In this document: one piece after another, positions 36,606 to 48,731 of the stretch
How positions within the stretch are numbered: the first letter of the stretch is position 1
Layout of the letters: each line of letters opens with the position of its first letter
Source: Calocera cornea HHB12733
Taxonomy: Eukaryota; Basidiomycota; Dacrymycetes; Dacrymycetales; Dacrymycetaceae
Length of the DNA: 64,000 nt
Reading direction: 5' to 3'
Assembly: GCA_001632435.1 (NCBI GenBank)
Contig: KV423951.1
Location: 151,235 to 215,234 of the forward strand
The notes under the pieces: model-generated
What the model was told of the DNA's origin: nothing
Seen by the model: only the letters and a program-made list of their open reading frames with translations
Databases searched by the model: none
Translations under genes and position numbers: made by a program

Positions 36606-37109
36606 GGAGTTATTGTCTAGAATACCGTCCGGCTAAACTCAAAAAGCTAGAATACCGCTCGGCTCCCCAAAAATCTAGAATACCGTTCAGGGATAGTACT
36701 CTTCGGCACGGAGGCGGAGCCCGGGCAGGATCAAGTCTCAAAGATAAGATCCCATTGTAAAATGCCACTTTGCCACTAAAGCCTCAATGATAATTGTTGT
36801 TTTGATGTAGCCTCAGTCGCCATTTGAGAAGTGAACAACATAGAGCTAGGTCTGAGTAATGATATTGGCAAGTAATAAATGAATATGTGGTGCAAACTAC
36901 ATTGCATAGTCCTTACTACTCAGTACAAAACTTACACTTTCATAATTTCTACAATCACATTACTCATCAACATCAAGCTTTTTTGAATACAGGAGGTTGT
37001 GGACAAGACTTAATTGTGCCGGGCCTGCAGCTCCGTGCCGAAGAGTAGGTCCCTGAACGGTATTCTAGCTTTTTGAGTTTATCCGGACGGTATTCTAGAC
37101 AATAACTCC
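36606..37109. mobile_element. hAT-like MITE with 8-bp target-site duplication
   Basis: A 504-bp non-coding element with long terminal inverted repeats (roughly 100 bp, highly similar) starting GGAGTTATTGTCTAGAATAC at both ends. It is flanked by the 8-bp direct repeat ACATGAAG (36598-36605 and 37110-37117). Eight-base duplications are typical of hAT transposases. The word CTAGAATACCG repeats three times in the left arm and twice in the right; the left arm has one extra unit of about 30 bp. The centre is AT-rich and has no ORF, so movement would need a transposase supplied in trans. Confidence 0.85.
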
Positions 37110-37294
37110 ACATGAAGGAGAACATTTAAGATCTGAGACGCGCAGAACACCGTTATAATAATCTCGGAGGCGAATGGAGCGGAACGATGTAAGCGCACAA
37201 TTTCAAGCCTGATCCACTTGCCAACCCAATCAAGTATAGTGGTTGTGGTTGTCTGAGCTTGCGTGTCTCATCCGCGCGATTTTCAAGTCGCATT

Positions 37295-37540
37295 GCAGCG
37301 GAGGCAATTGATGACGCTGGATCGACTACTACTGTACGACCTCTCCGGACGGGAAGCGCCGACCACTGCACTGAAGCCAACACACTTACACCGGACAACG
37401 AACGCATCAATGCGCCGGCGTGGCACACGCACTCATGGTTCTGGATGCTCCGCTCCGGCCCCTCATAACGCCGGTTGCGGGAGAAGACGAAGTTGCCGGT
37501 ATCTCCAGCGGACGGGGGCAAATCAGGTGCTGCCGATCCT
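37295..37540. repeat. Upstream block B, copy of 33958-34180
   Basis: Shares a perfect 22-bp word and scattered collinear matches with the block before copy 6, at a similar distance (about 630 bp) from the copy 7 start. This implies that the duplicated unit included upstream DNA. Confidence 0.6.
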
Positions 37541-37928
37541 ATCTGGATGGCCACTAGTCCTCTTTCAGACCTCAGCTCAATTTCATGCTCTAACGTGATA
37601 GCCTTCTTGAGGTCGGCACTCCATGATCTGGCAGAGGTGCGATCCTGTCGTTTTCCTCGTCGTTCAACGGCACATATACCCACACTCCTGACAAGCACCA
37701 AGGTGCCAGCACCTTTGCATCGGGCGATGAGGAAGAATGACATTATTATCGGTTCTTGACTTCCTCGCACGATGATCAGTGTGATCCTCTGCAAGAAGAT
37801 ACTCGCGATGCAGGATGCCGCTGAGGACAGAACACACAGGTCCGACAGGACATTCGTTAGTGGACCATAAGAACAGCGCTGTTTTCCAATATGCCCGGCT
37901 GACGCTGCCGCAACCCCGCCCTCTCAAT

Positions 37929-39813
37929 ATGTTCAACGCCCCCCTCACTCTTTTTATCCTCTTGTTAGCCTCATTCCTCACTCGGGACATATTGCGCAAG
38001 AGGAATTCTCGTCTTCCTCCAGGACCTCCCGGAGTACCGCTGCTTGGCAACCTCCTGCAGCTCCCTTCTCAGTTCCTGCACCGCAAGCTGCATGCTTGGT
38101 CTCAAAAATATGGCCCGATCTATACGATCTGGATGGGAGCGCAGCCATTCGTAGTCATTGGCAGTGCGGCCATATCGGCGGATATACTGGAGCGGATGTC
38201 AGCTGTGACGAGTGATAGACCCCCCATGATTAAGGTGCGCATATCCTGCCCATCAGATGTATTGTTGAATCTGACTAAAGCACAGGCCAGGCAATTCTTC
38301 TTCAAGGATATGAATTTAGTGATGCAAGATCACACGTCAATGTGCGTTCTGTCAGTCAATATTGATTTACGGAAGTGCGTTGACAACGCTATGATAGGTG
38401 GCGTGCTCAGCGCCGGTCCATCCATGCCAGGTCCGTCCTTTCCCCCGCTTGACCCCAACTTCTCGTGCTCAAGTTCTCTTAGTTTCAACATTCGTGCGGC
38501 CACCAACTATCACCTCATGCAAACACAGGAGGCCACCTACTTGGTGCTAAAACTCCTGAGATATCCTGAGAAACCCTTTCGAGAGTGCATCCATCGGTTT
38601 GCTGCCTCTGTGATATTTCGTTCTTGCTATGGCGGTCAATCCATCCAAACCTTCGATATTGATCCCACGAAGCGCATTGAAGAGCTTACAGTAGAAGCAA
38701 TGAACGCGACTGCGCTGCAGAATAGCATCGTCGACACACTGCCCTTCCTGAAGCCGCTAATTCACAAAGTAAAGTGGCTCAGAAAGCAAGCCGATGATTG
38801 GTTCACAGAGATGGAACAAGAGGCCATACGACTTTATGATGCTGCGGTTTCCACCGACGTAAGTCTTGATGAATGAACAGTTCAATAATGTATGCTGAGG
38901 GATTTAGGGCTGCGATGCAATCACACTGGTGCATGATGTCGACACAAATATGGAGAAGTACGGAATGACGAAGTCTCAGTCGATGTGGATGATAATGACG
39001 CTATTGTGAGAGTTGCGTTGTTTCTCGGCGGCCGTGGCTTACAACAGAACGCAGTATGGCAGGGCAGGAGACTTCTGACACCACGCTCTGCATCTTCGGC
39101 CTTGCAATGCTGCATCATCCAGAAGTGGTTCAAGAGGCACAGCGACAGCTGGATGCGGTATGCGGCGACCGTCCTCCTACGCTGGAAGATAAACCGAAAT
39201 TGCCCTATATGGAAGCAGTATTGAAGGAAACAATGCGATGGAAGCCCGGCGTCCCTTTGGGTGTCCCTCATCTGGCCTCAGAGGTAAGAAAACACAATGG
39301 CTCCCATACTGTTGACTGATATCTGTATGCCCGATAAGACCTGTGAATATAGGGGATATACGTTCCAGGCGGGCACAATCTTCATCGATAACCTATGGTA
39401 TGTTCTGAAACTGGTCAGAGAACTGATGTTAACACGCTCCCAGGAGCCAGACACGCGATCCCGACTTGTACAGCGATCCAGAGCAATTCGACCCTACCCG
39501 GTTCTTGGACGACACTGGCGCCCTCCGTCCAGTCAACCCGGATACTCGAGCTGACCAGCTCGGTTTTGGACATGGCCGCCGAGTATGCCCTGGCAGAGAT
39601 TTCGCCCTGAACACCATGTTCATTGCCTGCGCCTATATGCTGTGGGCCTTCCGGTTCGACTGGCCAGTCGATGAACATGGCAATAAGATGGTTTGCGATG
39701 AGGATGATTTCCGGGACACCACGCTCACTGTCTCGCCACGGGAATTTGGGATAGTGCTCAGTCCCAGGAAGGAAGGTTTGGAGGAGCGCTTGCTGGCAGC
39801 GCTGAAGGAGTGA
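37929..39813 (+). CDS. Cytochrome P450 (copy 7)
   Basis: Best-resolved member of the array. Eight exons: 37929-38234, 38286-38341, 38398-38430 (33-nt microexon), 38483-38858, 38908-39005, 39055-39283, 39339-39397, 39444-39813. Together they give 1527 nt, that is 508 residues plus TGA, a normal P450 length. Landmarks: anchor MFNAPLTLFILLLASFLT, RLPPGPPGVPLLGN, C-helix WRAQRRSIHA, I-helix MAGQETSDTTLCIF, K-helix KETMRWKPG, FDPTRFLD, heme loop FGHGRRVCPG. All introns are GT-AG. The start context CTCAATATG is shared with copies 6, 9 and 11. Substrate unknown. Confidence 0.95.
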
Positions 39814-40720
39814 GACACGCTATTATAGATCATGACAGTCGTAAATCATCTACACATCTTGCGTTAGTGGACACGGGTTTGCACGCCGAATTCATTCTTC
39901 TTCCTGCTTCCGGAAACCCCAATAGTCTGGCATTGCGTCCTACGGCATTCTCAATCTCGCAGGCCCACTCGGAGGTGCTTCAAGGGGGCGCACGTAAGAT
40001 CTTAACTATGTAATGTGGATAGGATGCTGCCGAGTCATCTTCCAGACTGTTCACGGAGATAGGAACCGTCAGGGAGGCACGAGGCCACGAGCACCGCGCC
40101 ATAGTTGTTCAGTCCTGGAATCGCTGTGGTGGTAGACCTCCGGCGCTAAAACCCGCAGTCACAAGCTTCGGTATGAAGAAGACGCAAATCATTTACGCAA
40201 TGCCGTGAGTCAGCAAATGGACGCAATCAGAAGCAATACATTTGGAAGAATGCGGGCTCATTCTGGACAGAACCGGACCACATCCGTTTGAACTGAGCAT
40301 GCGTGTAGCAGAAGTCTACGTTTGCCCAAAGAACCCTCAAGAGCAGTGAACGCGGGAGGCATGCTGGATTTGTGAGGGGCTCCCGTATGCCTTCGGGGGG
40401 AAACTATTCTCTCGCCCCGAGTGTAGTTCGGTTAAATCTCCAGCGGACCGCCGCATGTACACGTCGGAGACACATGTAAATTCAGGGATCTACAGCATTG
40501 GACTACGCTAAGAGTTCCTGCAAGTCCCCTCTGATTCTCCGTTGAGCATGTATCTACTCGGGTATGTCTTCCTGACGAACGCCGGACCAGCACAACCCCC
40601 GATGACTCCTGGGAGGCGTCCTGCAGCGCTTTCCCCCTCATTCCTCTATCTGACAAGAGCGTATTTACTTAAACATGTTGTCCGGACTGCGAATACACGT
40701 ATTCACACCATCCCTCCAAC
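39814..40720. other. Intergenic, P450 copies 7 to 8
   Basis: 907 bp, no gene or repeat recognised. Confidence 0.55.
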
Positions 40721-42624
40721 ATGTCACATTATCTCGTTGTAACCGCACTGCCGGCTCTTCTCGTACTCGTCTTGGCCGTAGCCAGCGATATTCGACGCAA
40801 ACGTTCTTCTCGCCTCCCTCCGGGTCCCCCGGGTCTACCGATTTTTGGAAATGCCTTACAACTTTCCTTCAAGTTCCTTTGGTACCAGCTCGATGATTGG
40901 TCCAAACAATACGGACCAATGTACACAATCTGGCTGATGGGCCAACCTTTCGTCGTCCTCAATAGCGTCGATGCGGCTGCCGATTTGCTAGATCGCAATT
41001 CGCCAGTGACGAGCGACAGACCTCGATTCATCAAGGTAGGGCTCTTTCCGTTGCATTGACCTGTGCTAGGGACTAAACCATCTAGGGAAAATTCTTTGGT
41101 ACCCATAATAGTATCGCTGGGAAGAATCATACCCCAGAGTAGGCAACTCATTATCCTGTTGCGCCTTTGTATGTTTACAGGTCTATAGATGGCGCAACCA
41201 GCGAAAGGCTCTTCATGCAAAGTTAGTGCGTTTGGGGATTTGCGGGCTTCTCATCTGACTGTCACGGGTCCAGTTTCGGTATCCGGAACCTCTCTCGTTT
41301 TCAGGAGTTGCAGGCCTACGATGCCGCTCATCTAGCTCTTGGTCTTCTCGAACATCTGGAAAAGCCCTTCCATGAACATCTGCACAGATATGCCGGCTCC
41401 GTGATCTTCCGCACGCTATATGGCGGCGACGCTTTTCCTCATCTCCAAGCAGACCCAAGCAAGGTTATCGAAAACCTTCAAAAGGAACTTTTCCACGAGC
41501 TGCTCCCTCAAAATAGCGTAGTGGACTTGCTTCCGTTTCTGGAGCCCATCATTGAGCGGTCTAAGTACCTGCGAAGGCGGGGTGATCACTGGTATGAGAG
41601 AGCCAATGCAGAAGCGACTCGTCTGTATGACGGGGCGCTTCCGAGACAGGTCCGCCTATTGCTCTGAAAATGTCATAGTACTCATTGGTTTCAGGGGTGG
41701 TCAACTATTGCTCATATGTTGGACACAAACCGAAGGAAGTACGGCATCGATAGGCACGGTGCATTGTGGCTCTGTATGACAACTTAGTGTGTAGTATCTT
41801 GTTTCTGGATGAGTTATCTGTTTGACAGCTGCGTAGCATGGCGGGCCAAGACACCACAGATACTGCCCTTCGGGGATTTGCCCTGGGAGTCTTACACTAT
41901 CCTGACGTCCAGAAGGCCGCCCAACGGCAGCTCGATTCTGTGTGTGGCGCTAGACCTCCGACTTTCGAGGACCGGGAAAACCTTCCGTATATACTGGCGC
42001 TCGCGAAGGAAAGCATACGATGGAAGCCGGGCGTGCCAATGGGCGTCATGCATACAGCTTCGGAGGTGAGAGCAGTGGTCGGCAGCCGAAGTAACAAGTT
42101 GATCATAGTTCCAACTTCTGAGCAGGAGTTCGAGCATCGAGGATATGTCATTCCGGAAGGAACCACTTTCATTGATAATATTTGGTTTGTCCGTATTGGG
42201 TCCTTCATACTACCTATCTAACTCTTGCTGCAGGGGTCAAAGCCGCGACATCTCGGTGTATCACAATCCTGGCGCCTTCGACCCGACCCGTTTCCTGGAC
42301 GCTTCGGGCAAGCTGAGTTCTGAGAATACGCGCTCTGATCTCCTTGGATTTGGTCGCGGTCGTCGTGCATGTCCGGGGAGGGAGTTTGCACTGAATACCC
42401 TATTCATTGGAATCGCTACCATGCTTTGGGCGTTCCGCTTCCAATGGCCGGTTGATGAGAACGGAGACTATGTGGTCTGCGGGGTAAACGAGATAGAGGA
42501 TCACGTGCACGTTGCAACGCCGCGACCGTTTGGTGTTGCCCTGGAGCCTAGACACCAACACCTCCGTGAACAGCTCCTAGAATCGATGAATGAATCGGCG
42601 GCGCGTCTGTATCTCATAGCATAG
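40721..42624 (+). CDS. Cytochrome P450 (copy 8)
   Basis: Complete P450 of the sub-branch shared with minus-strand copy 5. Anchor MSHYLVVTALPALLVLVLAV, RLPPGPPGLPIFGN, second exon GKFFGTHNSIAG, microexon WRNQRKALHA, I-helix MAGQDTTDTALRGF, K-helix KESIRWKPG, EHRGYVIPEGT, FDPTRFLD, heme loop FGRGRRACPG and tail IEDHVHVATPRPFGVAL, ending ESAARLYLIA. The exon before the I-helix ends in a TA half codon completed by C, giving Tyr where most copies have Phe; copy 5 does the same. No stops seen in the spliced frame. Located between members of the other sub-branch. Confidence 0.92.
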
Positions 42625-42881
42625 CAGACAAGCGATTATGTATGAGTGAAGTTAGACAGGTCATGAGATGAGAATTCCTGTCAGCAAAGAGCGCGGCAAA
42701 TTCGGGTGCTATTGCGGGTTAATTTCGGACACAGAGTGAGAAGCTCCTCGCCAAGCGTCTCGTCAACATCTGCAGCACCATGAGATTCACGGGACTTACG
42801 CGGATGCAGGAATATGTGTGTCTAACATACACACTTGGAGACGATATCTGGCCACTTATCTAACGAGGGTTGCTGCCACAA

Positions 42882-43430
42882 TTACCCCCACAGGGCGCCT
42901 TGCCTGCGTGAGTCGCATGACTTCCTCCAAAGGAGGAGGGCAGGACAGTCAACCTCGTTCGTTGCGCCGGTGCAGGTATCGTTTTCCTGGCCGATCCTCA
43001 CTCTTGAGGTCTTGTGTACGGACTCCAGCACGAAAGGCTGTGTACGGACTCCAGCACGAAAGGCATCTCCATCGCGATGCCTGACGTATGTGTTGCGACC
43101 AACTCTTCTTTCGCTCCGACTCGAAGCACTGTATGCACATGCGAGGTTGCTCGTGTCATCGCTCACCGGGACTTCCGCGAGTGCAAATCCAGCCTTGTCA
43201 GTGTCGCCGCCGAGTTTGAGAGTCGCACGGGCCCAAAAGTCTCGGACACCCTTACTTTCATCTCCGACATTGTTACCAGCAAATTCGGCCCCATCCGTAC
43301 GGAGGCAAACAATCCCTTCCTTCACAGACGCGTAACTACACTTGTCAATCAGCGCTTTACGGGCACGTAAAGCTGGCACCCCCTCTGCCAGCGTGTCATA
43401 ATCAGGCGATGGAGAAGAATGCCACACCAT
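42882..43430 (-). CDS. Hypothetical open frame, 182 codons, doubtful
   Basis: An uninterrupted minus-strand frame in the 969-bp gap between P450 copies 8 and 9. I recognise no domain. The translation starts MVWHSSPSPDYDTLAEG and includes IVCLRTDGAEFAGNNVGDES. A perfect 26-bp tandem duplication (43013-43064) lies inside it. An overlapping plus-strand frame (43014-43370) is equally unconvincing. It may be a relic of an older gene or chance; no introns, promoter or P450 similarity support it. Confidence 0.2.
   Translation of the reverse strand: MVWHSSPSPDYDTLAEGVPALRARKALIDKCSYASVKEGIVCLRTDGAEFAGNNVGDESKGVRDFWARATLKLGGDTDKAGFALAEVPVSDDTSNLACAYSASSRSERRVGRNTYVRHRDGDAFRAGVRTQPFVLESVHKTSRVRIGQENDTCTGATNEVDCPALLLWRKSCDSRRQGALWG
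43013..43064. repeat. Perfect 26-bp tandem duplication
   Basis: The unit TGTGTACGGACTCCAGCACG + AAAGGC occurs twice back to back (43013-43038 and 43039-43064) with no mismatch, so the duplication is recent. Confidence 0.9.
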
Positions 43431-43593
43431 GGGGCTGGACTGCTTGTCTCAAGAATCAGGACAACCGTGCAGCACATAAGAAACCAGCGCAAGATACCCC
43501 TGAGCGTGAATTGCACAGTCCTGTCTTTATTCACCCACTTCCAAAGCCCCACTGCCACTCTGTCGCCGCTGGTGGAATCTTACTTCCCTCAAT

Positions 43594-45475
43594 ATGCTCA
43601 GCGCCGCTATCATTCTTATTGTACTTTTGGTTCTGATCACTGCCCGTGATGCATATTACAAGCGGGCATCTCGTCTCCCGCCCGGACCTCCTGGAATACC
43701 GCTACTAGGCAACCTGCTGCAGCTGTTCTCTGAGTTTCCATACCGCAAGTTGCATGCCTGGCACGATCAATATGGTGCCATGTATACCATATGGATTGGA
43801 AGTCATCCGTATGTTGTTCTTGGTAACGCTGCGGTGGCGGGGGATCTGCTCGATCGGATGTCTGCCATGACCAGCGACCGACCATCAATGATCAAAGTGT
43901 GCCGTACATTGACCGGGTGGCCGCATCTGACGACATCTTAGGCGCGAGTGTTCTACTTCAAAGACATGGTCCTCAATCTGCAGGACCGTACACGCACGTG
44001 GGTTGATCTCTTCCGCTTCACTGCGCTAGGTTGATGATGTCACAGGTGGCGAGCTCAGCGGCGGTCAATCCATGCCAGGTCTTTCTCTCTTGCGCCCTTC
44101 TGGAGCATGGTACTGATCGTGTCTCAGCTTCAATATCCGCGCGGCACACTGTTATCATTCCATGCAAGATCAGGAAGCTGCGTACCTAATCCTTGAGCTT
44201 CTTCGGCATCCCAACGCACCCTTCCAAGATCGCGTCCATCGCTTCGTTACTTCCGTCATATTTCGCTCTATCTACGGCGGTGAATTGATCCAATTTCGGC
44301 CGGTAGATCCCGCCAAACTGATACAAGACTTGATCGAGGAGGGAATGCACGCGATTCTGCCGCAGAATAGCATTGTTGATATGTTCCCACTTCTCAAGCC
44401 GATAATCCAGACCGTAAACTGGTTCAGAAAACAAGCTGACTGCTATTTCGCCCGCTTCCAGCAAGAGGCTACCCGTCGGTATGAGGCAGCCGTTCCGACG
44501 GACGTGAGTACCACTCGTATTGACATTGACCGTGCTGACCAGGTCCAGGGAAGGGGTGCTACCACAATGGTGCATGATGTCAATGCGAATATGGAGAAGT
44601 ATGGCATTACAAAGACCCAGGCTGTGTGGATGAAAATGGCGTTATTGTTCGTTCAATATCGTCTCCCTCAGAAGGTCCTTGCTCACTGTCTGGAACAGCA
44701 TGGCGGGTCAGGAGACCACTCACACCGCACTGTGTATATTTGCCTTCGCAATTTTGCATCATCCAGAGGCCGCTCAAATGGCTCAGACGCAACTCGATGC
44801 AGTGTGCGGCGAGCGTCCACCTGTATCTGCGGACAAAGAGAATTTGCCATACATTGAGGCAGTCGTGAAGGAGACACTGAGGTGGAGACCTGGCGTGCCC
44901 TTGAGTATGCCACATAAGGTATCAGAGGTAAGTGATCAGCGCTTGCAGAGGAAAATGCGCTTATTGCGTCGATGGCAGGAATTCGAGTATAACGGCTACA
45001 TTTTCCCGGCAGGCACCATTCTCCTCGACAATCTCTGGTGAGTGCACACAAGTAATGATTGCAAATCTGACCTATTCCCGACAGGAGCCAAACGCGCGAT
45101 CCGGCCGTGTACAGTAACCCAGAGCTATTCGATCCAACTCGATTCTTAGACGAATGTGGAAATATGATCCCTGTCACCTCGGAGGCTCATCCGGACCAAC
45201 TCGGGTTTGGACGCGGCAGACGGGTTTGCCCCGGAAGGGATTTCGCCATCAACACGATGTTCATCGCATGCGCGTATATGCTTTGGGCTTTCCATTTCGA
45301 GTGGCCGGTTGATGATCAGGGAAAGGAGGTCATTTGTGGGGTGAATGAGTTTCGGGACACGTTGCCCAAGGTGCTCACCGTCTCGCCGACGGAATTTGAC
45401 ATCGTACTCCGTCCAAGGAAGGAAGGGCTTGAGTTGCGCCTGTTGGCAGCACTGAAGGAACAGGAGATGATATAG
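43594..45475 (+). CDS. Cytochrome P450 (copy 9)
   Basis: Complete P450, closest to copy 10 (both have Tyr in the VFYF motif of exon 2 and MIPV after the PERF region). Anchor MLSAAIILIVLLVLITA, RLPPGPPGIPLLGN, microexon WRAQRRSIHA, exon 4 MQDQEAAYLILELLRHP, I-helix MAGQETTHTALCIF, K-helix KETLRWRPG, FDPTRFLDE, heme loop FGRGRRVCPG. The tail has an insertion of three or four residues (TLPKVLTVSP) relative to sisters and ends LKEQEMI. Exon joins are in phase with GT-AG introns. Substrate unknown. Confidence 0.92.
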
Positions 45476-46144
45476 CTTGGTTCTGATAAACAGGCTAGAG
45501 CGCGGGCGAGCGCGGGCAAAGAACTGATGCATTAGAGCTACCTACAGCGGCGACTGTTAAACCGTTTGGTTGATTGATGTAATTTGGTAACTAGTGATAA
45601 CTGCTTGTTACCGTGATGTATTTACAGTGATGCGCACGACGCGCAACCCTAGTTAATCGAATACCCAAGACCTCGCACCGACCATGGTTTATGCGATGCA
45701 GCCGCTTTGCCCCGAAAGTCATCAGGTTCACTCTGCATGCAGTCACAATTTGAGAAGGTGGACGTGGATCAATGAAAGAACGAGTGATCCTGATTGGGTT
45801 GAAAAGGAGTGTACAGGCTCGAAGAGGACGCACTTCGTGACGGAATAACGGTCCGAAACCCACGTGCTAGGCTGCTGCCGGAAGCAGATCGCGTTGTTCT
45901 GCCGCATCTCGTGAGCCCAAAAGGACTCCCTTCCACCCGCTTCAGTATTACGCGAACTATGCCCGCATACCATCCGTTGATCATAAAGCTGAACGACATG
46001 GTATTGATAACTCATCATAGACGGCCATCAGAGCAGGCAAGAAGCGACATACTCCTGAGCGTCAAGCACACCGTCCCGTCATTCGACAGTTGACTATAAC
46101 TGCACCTCGAGACCCATACCCTGGGGAAAGCTTGCCCGTTCGCA
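45476..46144. other. Intergenic, P450 copies 9 to 10
   Basis: 669 bp, only the copy 10 core promoter recognised. Confidence 0.55.
46095..46100 (+). promoter_or_regulatory. TATA-like box of P450 copy 10
   Basis: TATAAC followed by TGC, 50 bp before the ATG of copy 10. Confidence 0.35.
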
Positions 46145-48017
46145 ATGTTCAACGCCGCTATCGCTCTTCTTGTCCTTCTGGCTCTGTTGATAGCACGTGA
46201 TGCATATCGCAAATGGTCATCTGGTCTCCCGCCCGGCCCTCCTGGATTGCCACTGCTCGGCAACCTGTTGCAGCTCCCTTCTCAATTTCTGTACCTCAAG
46301 TTGCATGCTTGGTCCCATCAACATGGTCCAGTATACACGATCTGGATGGGCAGTCAGCCCTTTGTTGTTCTTGGCAGTGTCGCCGTCGCTGGAGATCTCC
46401 TTGATCGGATGTCCGCGATGACCAGCGATCGGCCCCCAATGATCAAAGTGCGCAGTACATTCACCCGCCGGGTGTGTCTAACGACATCATAGCCGCGGGT
46501 GTTCTACTTCAGAGACATGGTCCTCATGGTCCAAGATCGTACTCGCATGTGAGTTGATTTCTTCAGCTACCGCCAACCTGATTTGACGACATTACAGGTG
46601 GCGAGCTCAGCGCCGGTCAATCCATGCCAGGTCTTTATATGTTCTAACTTGCCTAGATTATAACCCTCACCTTGTATCAGTCTCAACGTTCGCGCAACCT
46701 GCCGCTATAACCCTATGCAAGAACAGGAGGCTGCATACCTCGCCCTTGAACTGCTTCAGCATCCCGAAGCGCCCTTCAGAGAGCGAGTCCATCGCTTCGG
46801 TTCTTCCGTAATCTTTCGTTCCGTCTACGGTGGTGAATCCATCCAGCTGCTGCCCGTAGATCCGACCAAACGACTAGAGAAGTTGACCATTGAGGGTATG
46901 AACGCGTCCATGCCGCAAAATAGCGTTGTCGATCTCTTCCCATTCCTGGAACCAGTCATTCAGAAAGTCAAATGGCTCAGGAAGCAAGCAGATGGGTGGC
47001 ACAACCGCTTGCTGCAAGAAGCAGTGCCTCTGTATGATACAGCTGTTCCTACGGACGTGAGTCGCATACATATACTGTTGTCTCAATTGCTCAACGGCTC
47101 CAGGGATTTGAGGCTGCTACAATTGTGCATGACGTCAATTCGAATATGGAGAAATACGATATGACAAAGTCCCAGGCCGTTTGGATGACAGTGGCGCTAT
47201 TGTTCGTTCAATGTTTGTTCTACTCCTAAGGTCCCTCCTCACCACCTTATCTAGCATGGCGGGTCAGGAAACGAGTGTAACCGCCATTACTTTCTTTGCT
47301 CTTGCACTCCTGCATCATCCAGAAGTGGCTGAAAGGGCGCAAGAGCAAATTGACGCGGTATGCGGCGAGTGTCCCCCGACCTTCGCGGACAAGGAAAACC
47401 TGCCCTATGTTGAGGCGATCGTGAAAGAGACACTGAGGTGGAGACCCGGTGTGCCATTGAGTGCGCCGCATAAGGTATCGGAGGTATGTGAAAAGAAAAT
47501 GTAGAGGAAGATCTGCTGACATCATATACGAGGATTTTGAGTACAAGGGGTACATATTTCCGAAGGGTACCATTTTTCTTGATAACCTCTGGTACGTTCA
47601 CACAAGCACTGATGGCAGGTCTGACGTCTTCGTGACAGGAGCCAAACTCGCGATCCGGCAGTCTACAGCAACCCGGAGGTGTTTGACCCGACTCGATTCC
47701 TAGACAAACATGGGAATATGATCCCTGTCGCCCCGGACACTCACCTGGACCAGCTCGGCTTTGGACACGGCAGACGGGTTTGCCCCGGAAGAGATTTCGC
47801 CCTCAACACGATGTTCATTGCATGCGCATACATGCTTTGGGCTTTTCGCTTCGAATGGCCGGTTGATGATCAGGGGAAAGAGATCGTCCGAGAGGTGAGC
47901 GAGTTGCAGGACGCGTCGTTCACGGTCTCGCCAAAGATGTTTGGGATCGTGCTCCATCCAAGGAAGGAAGGGCTTGAGGAGCGCCTATTAGCAGCACTAG
48001 GAAGTAGCAAGATATGA
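46145..48017 (+). CDS. Cytochrome P450 (copy 10)
   Basis: Complete P450. Anchor MFNAAIALLVLLALLIA, LPPGPPGLPLLGN, exon 2 VFYFRDMVLMVQDRT, microexon WRAQRRSIHA, exon 4 MQEQEAAYLALELLQHP, I-helix MAGQETSVTAITFF, K-helix KETLRWRPG, YKGYIFPKGTIFLDNLW, FDPTRFLDK, heme loop FGHGRRVCPG. The tail diverges slightly (REVSELQDASF, ending LAALGSSKI). No stop or frameshift in the spliced frame. Tandem neighbour and closest relative of copy 9, which suggests local duplication. Confidence 0.92.
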
Positions 48018-48731
48018 TAACCTGCATCATGGTGGTCGCACATTTACCCACAAATTATTCGTTCCCAGGCCCGCGGGTCCGAACGCTCCAGAATGTGGAT
48101 TCTGACTGCAGCCTGAGGTTATTTCGGTGGGTACATTCGGACACTGGAACAGCGTCCAGTCTACCCTCCCAGTCCCTGCTCCTCTACAATCGACCCCATC
48201 CGTCACGGGTCGCTAAGGGAAGCGAAAGAGAACATTCCACTGAGCTGGTACAAACGTCAGTAGGGTTATTTCAGTCCCTCACGATCTCTAGTTGTGGGAG
48301 AAGGCGAGAGCGACAGTATCGCCTCTGATACGGTAAAAACTGCAACTGCACGTCGTGCTGACTGCATCCAGTGTATGGAGGGCTTTCAGACGGCAGTTCA
48401 AGCCCACGATATTCCGTGTTTTCCCTGAAACCAACGCAAGAACCGCTGGTTTGCATATCAGGTGCGCGCAGCGTTCCTAGACCTTCCTTGTCCCTCCCAA
48501 CGTGGGTTTACCCGCACTCTCTAAAGGCACGCTTCCCGAAACCACCTTCCCAGGATATGGGTCTCGGCTGTCTCGCTCCATGATAACGGCAATTCTCCAC
48601 AAGCACAATCAGCGGACGAACGATACCGCTGGGGATGGAACGCATGGTTCCCTAAGATCCGTCGGTAGCATGGACTGTAAATTCAGCCCCGTTTCGATGC
48701 CTTGAGACCAGGAAAACCCCGTCCTCTCAAT
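48018..48731. other. Intergenic, P450 copies 10 to 11
   Basis: 714 bp, only the copy 11 core promoter recognised. Confidence 0.55.
48677..48684 (+). promoter_or_regulatory. TATA-like box of P450 copy 11
   Basis: TGTAAATT followed by CAGC, 55 bp upstream of the ATG of copy 11. It aligns with TATAAATTCAGCG of copy 6, with one change in the box. Confidence 0.4.

Larger units (their letters stand above)
36458..37928. other. Intergenic, P450 copies 6 to 7
   Basis: 1471 bp containing the MITE (36606-37109) and duplicated upstream block B. A 213-codon minus-strand frame at 37153-37794 has no motif and overlaps block B, so it is not called. Confidence 0.6.

Noticed and set aside
37153..37794. 213-codon minus-strand frame upstream of P450 copy 7
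   Set aside because: No motif, overlaps the duplicated upstream block, and no matching frame was noticed in the sister block.
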